From Gadus chalcogrammus (taxonomy: Eukaryota; Chordata; Actinopteri; Gadiformes; Gadidae): a stretch of DNA of 64,000 nucleotides. Below, piece by piece: positions 47,751 through 59,220 of the stretch. The DNA lies in NCBI RefSeq assembly GCF_026213295.1, contig NC_079415.1:34934136-34998135 (forward strand), given 5' to 3'. A program made the position numbers and the translations under genes. The first letter of the stretch is position 1. The number at the start of each line of letters is the position of its first letter. The notes under the pieces were generated by a model, which had not been told where the DNA came from, made no database searches, and worked only from the letters and a program-made list of their open reading frames with translations.

Positions 47751-48121
47751 CTTTTACACACTGATGTATTGGAAGAAGTATATTTTGACACTTTCTTTCT
47801 AACGTCTTTTTGTTTATTATGCATTTTCCCTTGTTCCCCTTGGGGGGGTCAAGGGTCAAAGGCTCCAACTGAGAAGGCACCGCTACGTCTCCACCTTACC
47901 AATACTGTAGTTATATTGGGAATCAGAGCGGATTCAGCATTCCTGACACCTGCCATGAACAAGATGTAAATCATTCTACTATAAAACTGTATAGTAGTCC
48001 TTGTGTTTTAGGAGGGTACCGGTCATGATGCTTTTCAAAAGAGGACTAGCGCAGTTAGAATCGAGTACATTCTCAGTTGGTAGGTCAGTTTACTTGCATG
48101 GATGTAATGTGTATTACTAAC
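47751..48121 (-). other. Intron of zinc-finger gene 5
   Basis: Continues the paralogous intron after the LINE. Relative to 36490-37008 a piece (cttttaaggatgtgggg...) is deleted at about 47895. Confidence 0.6.
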
Positions 48122-48188
48122 CTACAGCGGGCATGCCTCCACCAATATCCTCTTCAACCTTGATTGAAATGATGTCTGGGGTCTGCTG
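48122..48188 (-). CDS. 'QQTPDT' exon, gene 5
   Basis: 67 nt coding QQTPDIISIKVEEDIGGG plus MPAV; open, with the usual donor. Confidence 0.65.
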
Positions 48189-48249
48189 CTTTCCACATAA
48201 AGAAGCACATTTTAATTTCCTTTAATTTGCACAGAATAGTTGTTAATCC

Positions 48250-48560
48250 CCCCTTACGATAGACTGGGTTCCCCCAACCTGTTCTGATGGCGATTTCAAT
48301 TCGCCCTGTGGAAGGGTCTGGAGAAGAGCAATTCATTTCTTTCTGCTTCCGATACGTTTTTGGAGAAGCCAATCACCAAGTTGGTTAGTTCTCCCCCTGG
48401 CGCCCTATTGGCTGGTTTAACACAATGATGACAGGGAAGCGACGGCAAGCAGACATTTGCGTACAGAGTCAGTTGAACAAGTTGATCAAGCCTCTTGTGC
48501 TGAAGACAATGACAGCAGCTTCCCCAGACCAACGAGTCTGGCAATAGGCAGGCTACACTT
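48250..48560. repeat. MITE-like block (copy 3)
   Basis: Matches 23648-23985 with a small deletion near 48530. Its part 48319-48471 is copied again at 49191-49343. Confidence 0.55.
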
Positions 48561-48568
48561 ACGGAACA

Positions 48569-48960
48569 TTAATTCATAGAGGAGTGTGCTTTATTTATTT
48601 TTTTTAAGGGTGTGTGCTGGAGTTGTAACAGAGGAAGCCTCTCATTTGGATGCTGAATAAGAAGATGATTTCCAACCTGCACACTCAGCTCCTCGCGGCA
48701 GACCAGCCACTCGCCGCGCTCCAGGCTCTTGGCCACGCTGTGGTCCGCAGACAGCGAGTTCAGGGCCTCCACTTCTGACGCGGGGAAGAGGGTGTCATGG
48801 CCGTCCGTCGCCAGTGGGCCCTCCCCTTTTCCGTAGACACTCAGAATCTTCAGTTCCTCGCTGTGACTGGACATGTGGGAGGAGCCAGGGGCGTCCACAC
48901 CCAGACTCTCCGAGGTGGCGCCGCGCTGAGTGCTACGGTCTCCAAAGGCATCGCAGTCTT
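48569..48960 (-). CDS. Short-form linker protein, terminal exon (copy 6)
   Basis: Opens at TCTGCAG|AAGACTGCGATG. Linker module, then VQVGNHLLIQHPNERLPLLQ, LQHTPL, and a readthrough tail (KKINKAHSSMN) because the usual stop is lost. In this unit the MSSYNW exon is truncated and no intact QQTPDT exon lies directly upstream, so it may be silent. Confidence 0.6.
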
Positions 48961-49190
48961 CTGCAGAGGGAGAAAGAAAAGGAAAAAGTATATTTACATT
49001 TAGATATTGCATAAAGGGATGCATTGTGTATTTGTACACGTGAAAGAAACTCTTTAAATGTATGCAACATTGACACAGGGTTTAAAATGTGTACTGCTGA
49101 CAAAGATTCACAGTTTTGGAGAGGGACATCTCCTCCAGCACCCTCCTCCCTAGACTCAAAGCTCAAGTGGTTGGCCAGGTTAAGGACACT

Positions 49191-49668
49191 CTGGAGAAGA
49201 GCAATTCATTTCTTTCTGCTTCCGATACGTTTTTGGAGAAGCCAATCACCAAGTTGGTTAGTTCTCCCCCTGGCGCCCTATTGGCTGGTTTAAAACAATG
49301 ATGACAGGGAAGCGACGGCAAGCAGACATTTGCGTACAGAGTCATGTGGGAGGAGCCAGGGGCGTCCACACCCAGACTCTCCGAGGTGGCGCCGCGCTGA
49401 GTGCTACGGTCTCCAAAGGCATCGCAGTCTTCTGCAGAGGGAGAAAGAAAAGGAAAAAGTATATTTACATTTAGATATTGCATAAAGGGATGCATTGTGT
49501 ATTTGTACACGTGAAAGAAACTCTTTAAATGTATGCAACATTGACACAGGGTTTAAAATGTGTACTGCTGACAAAGATTCACAGTTTTGGAGAGGGACAT
49601 CTCCTCCAGCACCCTCCTCCCTAGACTCAAAGCTCAAGTGGTTGGCCAGGTTAAGGACACTCAACGAA
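49191..49668. repeat. Tandem duplication of 48319-49190 with internal deletion
   Basis: 49191-49343 repeats 48319-48471 and 49344-49668 repeats about 48872-49195; the intervening 400 bp are missing from the second copy. The junction is at gtca|tgtggg with CA microhomology. The copy includes the first part of a short-form exon (49344-49431), now a pseudo-exon. Confidence 0.9.
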
Positions 49669-49967
49669 CACCAGCGCAAAATGTTTCTATTTCGACGGAA
49701 ATGGAACACACACAAGACATATTCTTTCATTTTCACAGAATAGTTGTCAATCCCCACTACCGACAGATTCGGCGTTTTTACACTGCCAAGCTGGTTCGGT
49801 CGTGGCTTGGCACGCCCTGCAATTTCAATGTCTTGCCTGTGTATTTTTTTTTGTGGATTCAAGACCCTCGCATGCAAGAATGAGTTCACATCTGAGTGTA
49901 GGTTAAAACGCGATTAACTATTAACAAGTGCAAAAATGACAAAATATTCTTTATTCTGCTAACCAGC
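49669..49967 (-). other. Remnant of QQTPDT/MSSYNW intron
   Basis: 49690-49880 matches the intron between those exons, but the QQTPDT exon itself is deleted (break at about 49682). 49900-49967 holds the 3' end of the MSSYNW exon, truncated. Confidence 0.55.
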
Positions 49968-50076
49968 AGTTCCTCGCTGTGACTGGACATGTGGGAGGAG
50001 CCAGGGGCGACCACCGCCAGAATCTTTGAGGTGGCGCCACACTGAGTGCTACGGTCTCCAAAGGCTTCGCAGTCTT
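49968..50076 (-). pseudogene. Short-form exon, 5' third only (copy 7)
   Basis: Starts at TCTGCAG|AAGACTGCGAAG; homology stops after the SEEL codons at 49968, where truncated MSSYNW-exon sequence joins at a CAG. Confidence 0.75.
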
Positions 50077-50692
50077 CTGCAGAGGGAGAAAAAAAGGAAA
50101 AAGTAATTGTTTTGATATATTATTTGCATAAAGGGAGGCATTGTGTATCTGTACAACTCTTTAAATGTACGCAACATTGACACAGAGGGTTTAAAATGTG
50201 TACTGCTTGCTGACAAAGATTCACAGTTTTGGAGAGGGACGTCTCCTCCAGCACCCTCCTCCCTAGACTCAAAGCTCAAGTGGTTGGCCAGGTTAAGGAC
50301 ACTCAACGAACACCAGCGCAAAATTATCTGAGCACAACATGACATGCGAGGCAAGCACAATAATTATATTTGGACACTAAAAGGCAAAAACGTGTCATTC
50401 CCTCTAAGCTGATCAGCTAACATTCATACATTATGAATCCATCGATGTTTGAGAATGATAAACCAGCTCATGTGGCATCGGGCTTGAAACGATTCTGAGC
50501 TCTTGACTGATTCCATCTATGAAATGCAACTCCCAAGTTTGACTCGTGTTTTAGCAGGGCGCTGGTCATGATGCTTTTCCAATGAGGACCAGGCTTTTTA
50601 GCGCAGATAGAATCTAGCATCAGCCTAGAATCTATGCTGCCTAGAATCTACCAAATCAAAGAAAAAAAATACTCAATGAGTAATGTACACAC
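50077..50692 (-). other. Intron with conserved unit block
   Basis: Equivalent to 7929-8489 with small indels. Confidence 0.55.
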
Positions 50693-50826
50693 CTTCACTT
50701 TTAAAATGGGGCTGCATAGACTTTAAGGATAGCTTTGTGCCTACAAATATGCGTTTCCAGGTTTTCTGTCTGGCAGGCAACATCCCTTGAGAGAAGCTGC
50801 TGAATGTAAGCACTTGATGAGCTGGC
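50693..50826 (-). pseudogene. 'VACQTD' exon with frameshift (copy 4)
   Basis: 134 nt instead of 133: one extra base in cctacaaatatgcgtttcc shifts the frame between the QTD and GTQLS parts. Confidence 0.7.
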
Positions 50827-51669
50827 CTGCGTAGAGACAACAAAGAAAAATCAGTACTCCATTTGTTACCTTGTATGTATTCCAGGTGCAAGTTGTAAGA
50901 AGATATAAGAGAAGCATGTTTGGTGAATTACATTAGCCTAATACTTAAAATGAGTTCTATGAAATGCTATTACATCCTTGATTTGTTTACATATTTCATA
51001 GTTAATCTCAACAACCCAATACCATGACATCAAGCTCTGCAGAAATCGGCTAATAACCCTTTGATTTGAATCAGGTGTGAAGGGGAAAACATGCCTATAA
51101 TAGTGTTTTCCAGGTACACTTTTTTGCCCGTAAATAACCAGCTATAACTGGGAGTACAAGAGGGTAGAAGGGTGCGAAAACACGTGTTTCCCAGGAACGC
51201 ACCATATGTATTTAGGATGAGTTTAACAGGTCAATCTCCTCATCAGTAAAACGCTAGAACTACTGCGGTCCAGTGGCCGGTAGAATACAGTTGTATTCGT
51301 TTGTTGAATGGTGAGCAGACATTGTTAAACATCGCATTCCCTTGGTATCCAAGCAGTAGAGATCAGTGCCTGTAACCCCTTTGTTGAATTGTGCCCATTC
51401 TCGTGTGATGCCCCATGCTTGTTTAGATGCACACTCGACTTACAGTGTGTGTATTTATAGGAATTAATGGGCGGCCATGTATTAGTCCACTGTCCTTTCT
51501 CTATAATAGGTCCATGGTATTTAAACACATAACTGATGCTATCTACCTTAACATTAGCGACAATAACATGGCTGTTAGCTGTAGCGCTAATGCTAAAGCA
51601 ACATTATAATGCTAACAAGGTAACTATTGACAGTAAAGCAACACAATGATATGGCGTTAGTTAACTTAC
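50827..51669 (-). other. Intron between THAP and VACQTD exons
   Basis: Close copy of 8623-9424. Confidence 0.55.
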
Positions 51670-51797
51670 TTTTTCGAGGTTTGTAGCTGAGCCGAGGAGA
51701 GTTGGTACTGATCCAGACTTGATTTTCAGACGTTGAGCAAGTCCAACTCTGTATTGGCCCAAGTTGAGGAAGCAGTCGTCAGTGAAATGTTTGGCGC
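51670..51797 (-). pseudogene. THAP exon, C-terminal half only (copy 4)
   Basis: Matches the intact exon from AKHFTDDCF to the donor. Homology ends at 51797 within the CAKHF codons, and unrelated DNA follows. Confidence 0.75.
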
Positions 51798-51962
51798 TGC
51801 CGTGTTCTAGCAACGGGACGCCCATACGTTCCTGACCTCATCTGACTCCCGCGCTGCGTTTGTATCCAGTAGGCGTGGCCTATGCCGTATTGGCTCCGGC
51901 TTCCTCATCTGTCTAAAAATGCTGCCAGAGCCATAAAGAGAGAAGAGTTGCGCCACTCTCTG

Positions 51963-53098
51963 GGGCCGTATTCACAAAGGATTTTAGGGCTAAAAGTAGG
52001 TCCTAACTGGCGAATTTAGGAGTAACTCCTAAAAATAATGGGTGTGTCACTCTTAAATTTAGGACTCCTAACTTTTTTCACTAAGAGCAATTCACAAAGT
52101 ATTTTAGGCCTAAAAGTAGCACCTAAGTCTAGGAGAGCTTAAAAGTCCTCAAGAGGACTCCTAACTCAGTAAGACCTATTCACAAAGAATCGTAAATGCC
52201 TGCGAGACGAAATGTTAGGGTATTAAACTTGTTGTGGAGTTAATCGCAATGCAATAACATCCCCGACTAACAGGAATAATCCGAATAGTCCCGAAATAAA
52301 ATGTTTGGCCACACTACGTTATTTAGCAACAGGGAAAATGCAACTTTGCAATGCCGACGATTTAAAAATATCGCAACCATCAGTCAGCCGTGCCATAAAC
52401 TTTCCTTTGGACATTCAACAATTACACAGGATCAAAGCCAACTTCATGGCAATTGCAGGTATGCCCGGTGTGGTCGGTGCTATTGACGGGACGCACATAA
52501 AAATAATTGCGCCATCAAAAGACGAGGACGTGTTCGTCAATAGGACGAAAGTGCATTCCATCAAGACGCAGGTCGTTTTTGATGCAAATTTTAACATAGC
52601 CTACTGGATGTTGTTGCAAAGTGGCCTGGATCTTCAGCTACCCATGATTCGCGCATTTTAATGGAGAGCGGTCTGAGGCAGCTTTTTGAGATGTACCAGT
52701 TGGGTGTCACTTGCTGGGAGACAGTGACTATCCATGCAAGACGTGGCTCTAGACACCCTACCTCAATCCACAACCGGAAGCACAGTTAAAGTATAACATG
52801 TAAGTGATTACGCATATTACGCTTAGTCCTACCTGTAAAACACATCGTATTGGCTCTTTGACGCCTTTTATTTGTTGAATCCATATTTATTATTGTTTAC
52901 TGATTTCTTCCATATATGCTAGAGCACACAAACATACACGAAATGTTGTGGAGAGAGGAATTGGGCAGATGAAACGTCGGGTCATGTCCTCCACGGCGAA
53001 ATACGCCTCACCCCAGAGAGGGCAAGCACAGTCATTACTGTATGTGCCATTCTACACAACCTCTGCAAGCGGAGGAACATTCCACAGCCAGACGATGG

Positions 53099-53130
<32 letters not shown>

Positions 53131-53683
53131 GCGATCAACATGACAATGAATTTGGCCGTGTGGAACCGAGTGGACCGGCATTTAGGGATCACTTTGAAAA
53201 CACATTTTAGGTAAACACCTTGGCACAAATCAGTCAACACTTGTGTAGTTCATAACATTTATTTTCTTTTAAATTGTACGTATTTTTATTGTTGCTTTCT
53301 CTCTCTTGAACGTGCAGGCTACAACGTCATTATCGTGGTCTGCACAAAATTGTCATCATGCGTGTATTCTGCTAACTGCACTATAACTACTTAATAGGAA
53401 TTCATTTCTAGCCTAGGCTATTTCCTTGTTTTTCGGTGATTCAGTGGGCTCGTCTGAACAACCAATCACCGAACTGACTGCTTCTAAACTCGTGCATGAG
53501 AATTGACGTAATCCATAGCAACGGCGCGTCACTCTTAGTTCACTCTTTGTGATTTATCCTTAGTAAGAGTAGGTCTCAGCGGCTTTGTGAATAACTTTTA
53601 AGAAAAAACTCCTACGTAAAATGTTTTAGCGCGAGTTAGGAGCACTCCTAGCGGTAAGATAAAATGCTTTGTGAATACGGCCC
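51963..53683 (+). mobile_element. PIF/Harbinger element, 1721 bp, decayed
   Basis: Termini GGGCCGTATTCACAAAGG and (inverted) GGGCCGTATTCACAAAGC, 3-bp direct repeat CTG on each side (51960-51962 and 53684-53686). Many subterminal aggagt/cctaact words. Carries a broken HARBI1-type gene. Confidence 0.88.
52301..53213 (+). pseudogene. Harbinger (HARBI1-like) transposase pseudogene
   Basis: LRYLATGKMQLCNADDLKIS, QPSVSRAI, GMPGVVGAIDGTHIKI (first DDE Asp region), VNRTKVHSIKTQVVFDANF. A one-base deletion at about 52603 shifts WDVVAKWPGS out of frame; SRILMESGLRQLFEMYQLG follows in another frame. VVERGIGQMKRR is open, then a second shift before ILHNLCKRRNIPQPDD and an Asp run from (GAT)n at 53096-53130. 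Stop at 53211-53213. At least two frameshifts, so not functional. Confidence 0.85.
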
Positions 53684-54085
53684 CTGATCTCGCCGGCAGG
53701 GTGGTCACGTGGTTCATGTAAGCCTGTATAGTTCAAAAACAGGCCGCGCTGCCGTGTTCTTCAATGGGACTGCCAGCAGCGATTGCAATATTGAATGGTA
53801 AATATATATTAAAAAACACAAGTACTTTTCTGACCATTGTTGCATATTTGTAAACGTCAGTTTTACATTTGGAGTGGTAGGGTGACAACTGCAAGCTACA
53901 CAGATACGTTGTTAAGTTTGAGGGAAAGCTTCACGTTCGTGTTAGCATGGGTAGCACTAGGCTACTGACTTTAGTGGCTTAACCTTACTACATCTGTTCT
54001 GAAATCAGAATCAAAAGTATCACATATATTAAAGAATAACAAATGAAAGTATTTTTTTTGTTAAACAATGGGTCAGACAACAAGA

Positions 54086-54086
<1 letters not shown>
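53684..54086. other. Intergenic DNA
   Basis: No gene seen. gctgccgtgttct at about 53750 repeats the bases next to the truncated THAP exon at 51795. Confidence 0.45.

Positions 54087-54154
<68 letters not shown>
54087..54154. repeat. (TG)n microsatellite, left border of the 54-58 kb element
   Basis: 68 bp of TG, directly followed by GGTCAATGAC. Confidence 0.98.
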
Positions 54155-54157
<3 letters not shown>

Positions 54158-57100
54158 CAATGACGTGACATGCAGATTTTCGTGTCCGAGTGCACTACTT
54201 TGGTTTAAAATAATTTTTAATGATTTATAATAAGCATCCTTTATTCTATAAAACCTGTTTAATTTGAACATATTTCCAGTTTATCATAAAAATTATATAT
54301 ATATCATGTTTTGCCATCTCAAACCCTCAAAATGTCAGGTGGTGCAACCGTCCGAACAAGTTAACACTATGTGAAATGCATTAAATATGTAATTTTAAAT
54401 ATTAATTAATATAATATTAATATGGTGGCATCATTTTATATTGAAAACCTTTCAAATAATCAAAGTTTACAAGTTACATTGTTCTTTAAATTGTTTGGAA
54501 TATTGAAAACAACTTTGTCCGGAAATGTGCATATCTGAAATGTCAGGGCGGCGCAACCGCATTCATACAGCTTTTATTTTTAAATGGAACAGAGATGAGT
54601 AAACAGGATATTGCATCATCAAAAGGACCCCAACTGACCTCTACTGATGAGTGAAAGGTTTGTAAATCTCTCTCTAATATTGATAAAAATAGCTACTTTC
54701 TGTTCATAGTTAGACTTGTACAGTTTAACATGTCAGGTGGTACATCCAATGTAAAACTATGAAAAATGTATTTTAATCTAAAAGACTTTATTTGAATGTA
54801 AAAATGAATGAATGAACTAGCTAGCAAAGTCAAAAGGTTATATAGATGTCCAAGTAGATGCCTGAATAATTGGGAATTAGTAGCAAATGTCAGGGCGGCG
54901 CAACCAGTAAATCAGGTGGCGCAACCAGAAGAAATGTATTTTCTTGATGAAATAAACATGCTAACCTGATATATATACTATTGTATAGTTTTAAAAATAT
55001 TAATTAATTGTACATTAATAGTAACTATATACATTAAATATATTTATATTATTACATTTTTGAAATATCCATTTCAATGATTTTAGATGCCACTATCTAG
55101 CAAAGAAAAAGCAGCACGCTACAGGCAGCACATTAAAAATGATCCAGCTGCAAGAGAAAGATATCTTGCAAAAAGGAAAGAAAGGTAAGTAGATAAGCCA
55201 CAGTTTTTGTGTAGTTGTTATTTTGTACAGAAGTCAGTCAGACATCAAATTATAACATTTCAGTTAACCTTAGTGTTTGTTTTTATAGCTATCAAAATAG
55301 GAAGAGAGAGGGGAAATGTGTGAAGCCCCCAATCAGCCAGCTGTCCAAAGCAGAACAGGATAAAGTGAGGAAACAGTGGAAGAAAGATCAGAGAAAGAAC
55401 AGGGAAAGGAAAAGGGCTATGGAGGAAATCTTGAATTTTACACCAGAGTCACTGGATACAACTCCCATTGCAGTAACACCTGAGTCAGCGGATCTATCAC
55501 CAATAGCACAACTTCAGCCTGACCCCCCTAACATTAATGCAGAGAACAGTTTAGACGATCAGCAACCAAGAGCATCTTCCACACCATTGAGAGCAAGCAT
55601 CTTTAGATGGCAAAGAGAGAGAGCATAGTTGCGCCGTGACATGAACAGGATGAAAAGGGAAATGGAGGCTGCCAGACAAGAAACAAAGATTTCGAAAACG
55701 CCTAGAAAGATTAAGACAGAACAGAGCCAGGAGTCAGGAAAAAGTTAAATTTAAAACTCAAGGAAAAAGGGGTGCAAAAAAACTGGCTTTAGAAAGGAAA
55801 GGAACAGTAGTTGAGTTCCTCTGTCGTGATGAGAACAGTCGCTTACTGCCAGGGAAAAAAGATACAGTAACAAAGAACAAAAACAAACAGCAGAGGCGTG
55901 TTCTTGTTAAACCCCTAGCAGAACTCCATATCTCATATAATTCTGAAATGGAGAGGCAACACATGCTCTCTTACAGACAATTTGTCAGATATTGTCCTTT
56001 CTATGTGACTCGGCCAAAAGCATCTGACAGGAACACATGTGCCTGCATGGACCATGAAAATGTGAAACTCCTGTCTGAAAAACTGCAGCAGAAAGGTCTT
56101 CTGAAAACATCCAGTGTTTCTGAGCTGCTGTCTGCAATTGTTTGCAATCCAGACAACATGGCCTGTATGTACAGAATCTGTGCAAAATGCTGCTATAAGG
56201 AGGTTGAAGTTTCACAACCCCAGACAGAGGAGACGGTGGTGTGGTCTCAGTGGGTGAGAAAACCGGTCACAGAGGAGCAAAGGACATTCATGGACTTTGT
56301 GAAGGAGACACAAAATGGTACATCATCTGAAATGTTGGAGCTTTTCAACCGAAAGCTTGATGGCCTTGCAAAGCACCATTTTAATTGGCTCCACCAGGCC
56401 AAAGAGTGCAGGGCATTAAAAGACAGCCTTAAAGATGATGAGATAGTTGTGCATGTTGATTTTGCAGAAAATTTCGGCTGCAAACTCAACAGGGAAGTGC
56501 AGGCTTTCCACTTTGGAGGAAACAGAAGGCAGGCCACTGTACACTCCTGTGTTGCCTACTCCTCAGATGGAGTGCAATCCTTTGCCACTATCTCTGGGTC
56601 CCTCCGGCATGATGAGAGAGCTGTGTGGGCCCACCTTGAGCCTGGGATTAAAGATGTTCTTGACAATCGGAACCCACGTCCTACTACTCTCCACGTGATG
56701 AGCGACGGACCGGTCACCCAGTACCGTAATAAAAAGAACTTTTACCTGTTGAGCACCATCCCCTTCCTTTCAGGATTCAAGCAGGTCACTTGGAACTTCT
56801 CTGAGAAGTCTCACGGGAAAGGTGCACCAGATGGTGTTGGGGGTGCTGTCAAAAGGATAGCTGACTCTTCTGTCAACATGGGAGTAGACATTCAAACCCC
56901 AGAGGAGTTCTACCGATTTTTGAAGGAGAGACAGGCATCAAGTAAAATTAAGTTTTTCTGGGTGTGTGAGGAGGACATCAGGAAGTATGATGAGTCTGTC
57001 CCTGAAGTTGTGCCCCTGGTAAAGGGAACTATGGGCATACACCAGATCCTGTCAACTGAACCAGGGACAATTCTGCATCGAGAGCTGTCCTGTTTCTGTA

Positions 57101-58363
57101 GCAGGCCTGACATCTGCCAATGCTACAAAACCACCATGATAAGCTTTCGAACGAGCAGTGCCGAGGCAAGTGTGAATGTTCAACAGGATCTTACTGGAAA
57201 ATTTGTCATAGTAAGGTATGAGGAACAGCCATTTGTGGGGCAGGTTCTTCAGGTGTTTGATGAGGAGCTAGAGGTCAGCAGCATGCAGCAGTTAGGCTCA
57301 AAGAATGCTTTCACTTGGCCCCATCCTGCAGATGTTACCTTTTATTACCACACTGATGTTCTAAAGATAATATCCGAACCAGAGCCACTTAATTCAAGGC
57401 ACACGCGCCTTAACAATGCAGACTGGGACTGCTTAAGTAGGGCCGCCTAAAATGAATGAATTCCCGTAATTGGAGCCTATTCAGTTTCTACCAAATTAAG
57501 TGTAATTTTTGTCATGTAATGTTGCTCAAACAACGTGTATCTGATCAGTTTAGTACAGTTTACTTAAATGAAATAAGCAGTTCTTATCCGTACCAATTAG
57601 TGCTTCATTCAAGCCTATCCAGTTTCTAATGAATATTAAGTGTTATTTTGTCATGTAATGTTGCCCAAACAATGTTGTTTCTGATCTGTTTAGTACGATT
57701 TTCTTAATTAGAATGACGACAAGTTTTTATCTTTACCAATTAATACTTGAATAGACCCAAGACACCTGAGATTCTTTCATTCTGTGAAATAAAAATGAAA
57801 TTATTCAACATATGTGTTGTTATTGTGAATCGTGTCAGGCGACGCAACCGCATCATCAGGTGGTGCAACCAGGTAAAACACTAATCTAAACAAAGAAATG
57901 GGAGATTGAAGTGAACAAAAGTTTGGATATTGTGATGTAAATAATCATTCTATGCAACAATATACTTTTTAAATGTGTAAAGTATTTATTCACATTTTAA
58001 ATCTAAAGTTTTATGTTGGAAACCCAAAATACCCGCTCCCTACAATTAAGAATCCATAAGTTACTTTTAATACCCAGCTCAACTACAAAATAATAATGTG
58101 TTTGGCACTGAAGACACTTTCAGGTATACTTACTAAAATAATTACTTATTTTAAGTTTTTTTTCAAGAAACTTTTGGTTGTACCACCTGACATTTCTTTG
58201 TTGGTGAAATTGCAAATACAGTCTAAAACTGTATTTAAACCTTGTAAATGTTGTGCAACCATTAAGACTTGTTTAAACACACTCTTCCAACTTCAAATAA
58301 ATGTATTCTGTCCATTTTTACCGATTTTTTTAAATGTATACTTTTTGAAGGCTTATTTGTCAT

Positions 58364-58367
<4 letters not shown>
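54155..58367 (+). mobile_element. Candidate DNA transposon inserted in a (GT)n microsatellite
   Basis: 4213 bp bounded by GTCAATGAC on the left and its inverse GTCATTGAC on the right, each touching a (GT)n run in the same strand sense. That is what insertion into one GT tract would leave. Subterminal 15-18-bp boxes (consensus TGTCAGGYGGYGCAACC) occur at 54333, 54541, 54731, 54888, 54912, 57833 and 57856, with an inverted one at 58176-58192, and none seen in the coding part. One gene (55087-57450) fills the middle. Termini are short and the class is uncertain. Confidence 0.7.
55087..57450 (+). CDS. DDE-like, Cys-rich protein of the 54-58 kb element
   Basis: Exon A 55087-55184 (MPLSSKEKAARYRQHIKND...RER) ends at AAAG|GTAAGT; intron 104 bp; exon B from 55289 continues in frame (SYQNRKREGKCVKPP...) with a basic, Lys/Arg-rich region. 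A TAG at 55626 and a frame change near 55675 interrupt it; the frame then runs open from about 55681 (KQRFRKRLERLRQNRARS...) through ATG 55948 to 57450. In the 500-aa part from 55948: Cys cluster at 31-35 and 66-82, VHVDFAENFG (D171), MSDGPVTQYRNK (D253), WNFSEKSHGKGAPDGVGG (E286/D295), then a Cys-rich tail (CFCSRPDICQCY). The D...D...E/D spacing suggests an RNase H-fold transposase. I recall similar proteins recurring in fish and invertebrates but cannot name the superfamily. Confidence 0.7.

Positions 58368-58443
<76 letters not shown>
58368..58443. repeat. (GT)n microsatellite, right border
   Basis: 76 bp of GT directly after GTCATTGAC. Confidence 0.98.
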
Positions 58444-58445
<2 letters not shown>

Positions 58446-58625
58446 AACTTGAAAAACAACAACAAAGTGAAGGAACAGGGATGAATATTGTGTTAACAAG
58501 AGAGGAATACGCTGAGGAAAGGAGACAATTAAAAAAGTAAAATGGACCACTGGTTATAATAAAACCCTGCAGCAAATGCAGATTCCACTGGCTAACATCT
58601 GCACGCTGCAAAGAGAGTAGGCACC
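58444..58625. other. Intergenic DNA
   Basis: Nothing recognised. Confidence 0.4.
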
Positions 58626-58629
58626 AAGT

Positions 58630-59220
58630 AAAGCTGGGCCCCGTTTCCCGAAAGCATCGTTGGTTACGAACGTCTTAAACGCTCGTATAGCTAACGAGTG
58701 CTCCAGGGTACTCGTAGGACGCTAACGCCTCGTTTCCACATACGTATGTTTTTCGTATCCGTGCTTCCGTAAATTTACGGAAGGAGTCGCTAGTGTTTTA
58801 CGTACGGACATGAATTTATTTACGGACAAAAGATGGGGGAGCGTGTGATAATGGCCGTTTTTAGGAGAACGGTACTTTGGAACATGAGGATCGACATAAA
58901 CAGAGATAAAAACAAAACCAACCAGGCTTGGAAAGAGATCGGCGAGGAGTTTGGCCTGCCAGGTACTTACATGTTTCGTGAAAAACATAAAAACTTCCAT
59001 ACGGTATCTCCGTAAAACGACGGCGAAAGTTAAATTTTTTGAACGTATATATTACGGACATACCGGACAGAAATTTTACGGAGGGGAGGAGTCTCGGAGG
59101 AAAAACAGACATGACGGAGAATCACGTAGGAATGAATGGACTTTCGGTCGGAGACGGTTGGATCGCATACGAGAATGTACGTATGTGGAAACGAGGCGTT
59201 AGAGCATCGTTAGCCTACTA
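58630..59220. mobile_element. Nested MITEs with a MADF-like coding scrap
   Basis: Inner element about 58722-59202: inverted ends CTAACGCCTCGTTTCCACAT and its complement, about 25 bp. It splits an outer sequence starting gggccccgtttcccgaaagc, which resembles Harbinger-type MITEs. Inside, 58833-58970 (+) reads RTVLWNMRIDINRDKNKTNQ then AWKEIGEEFGLPG, resembling the start of a MADF/Myb-like domain, ended by a donor-like GGTACT. Confidence 0.65.
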
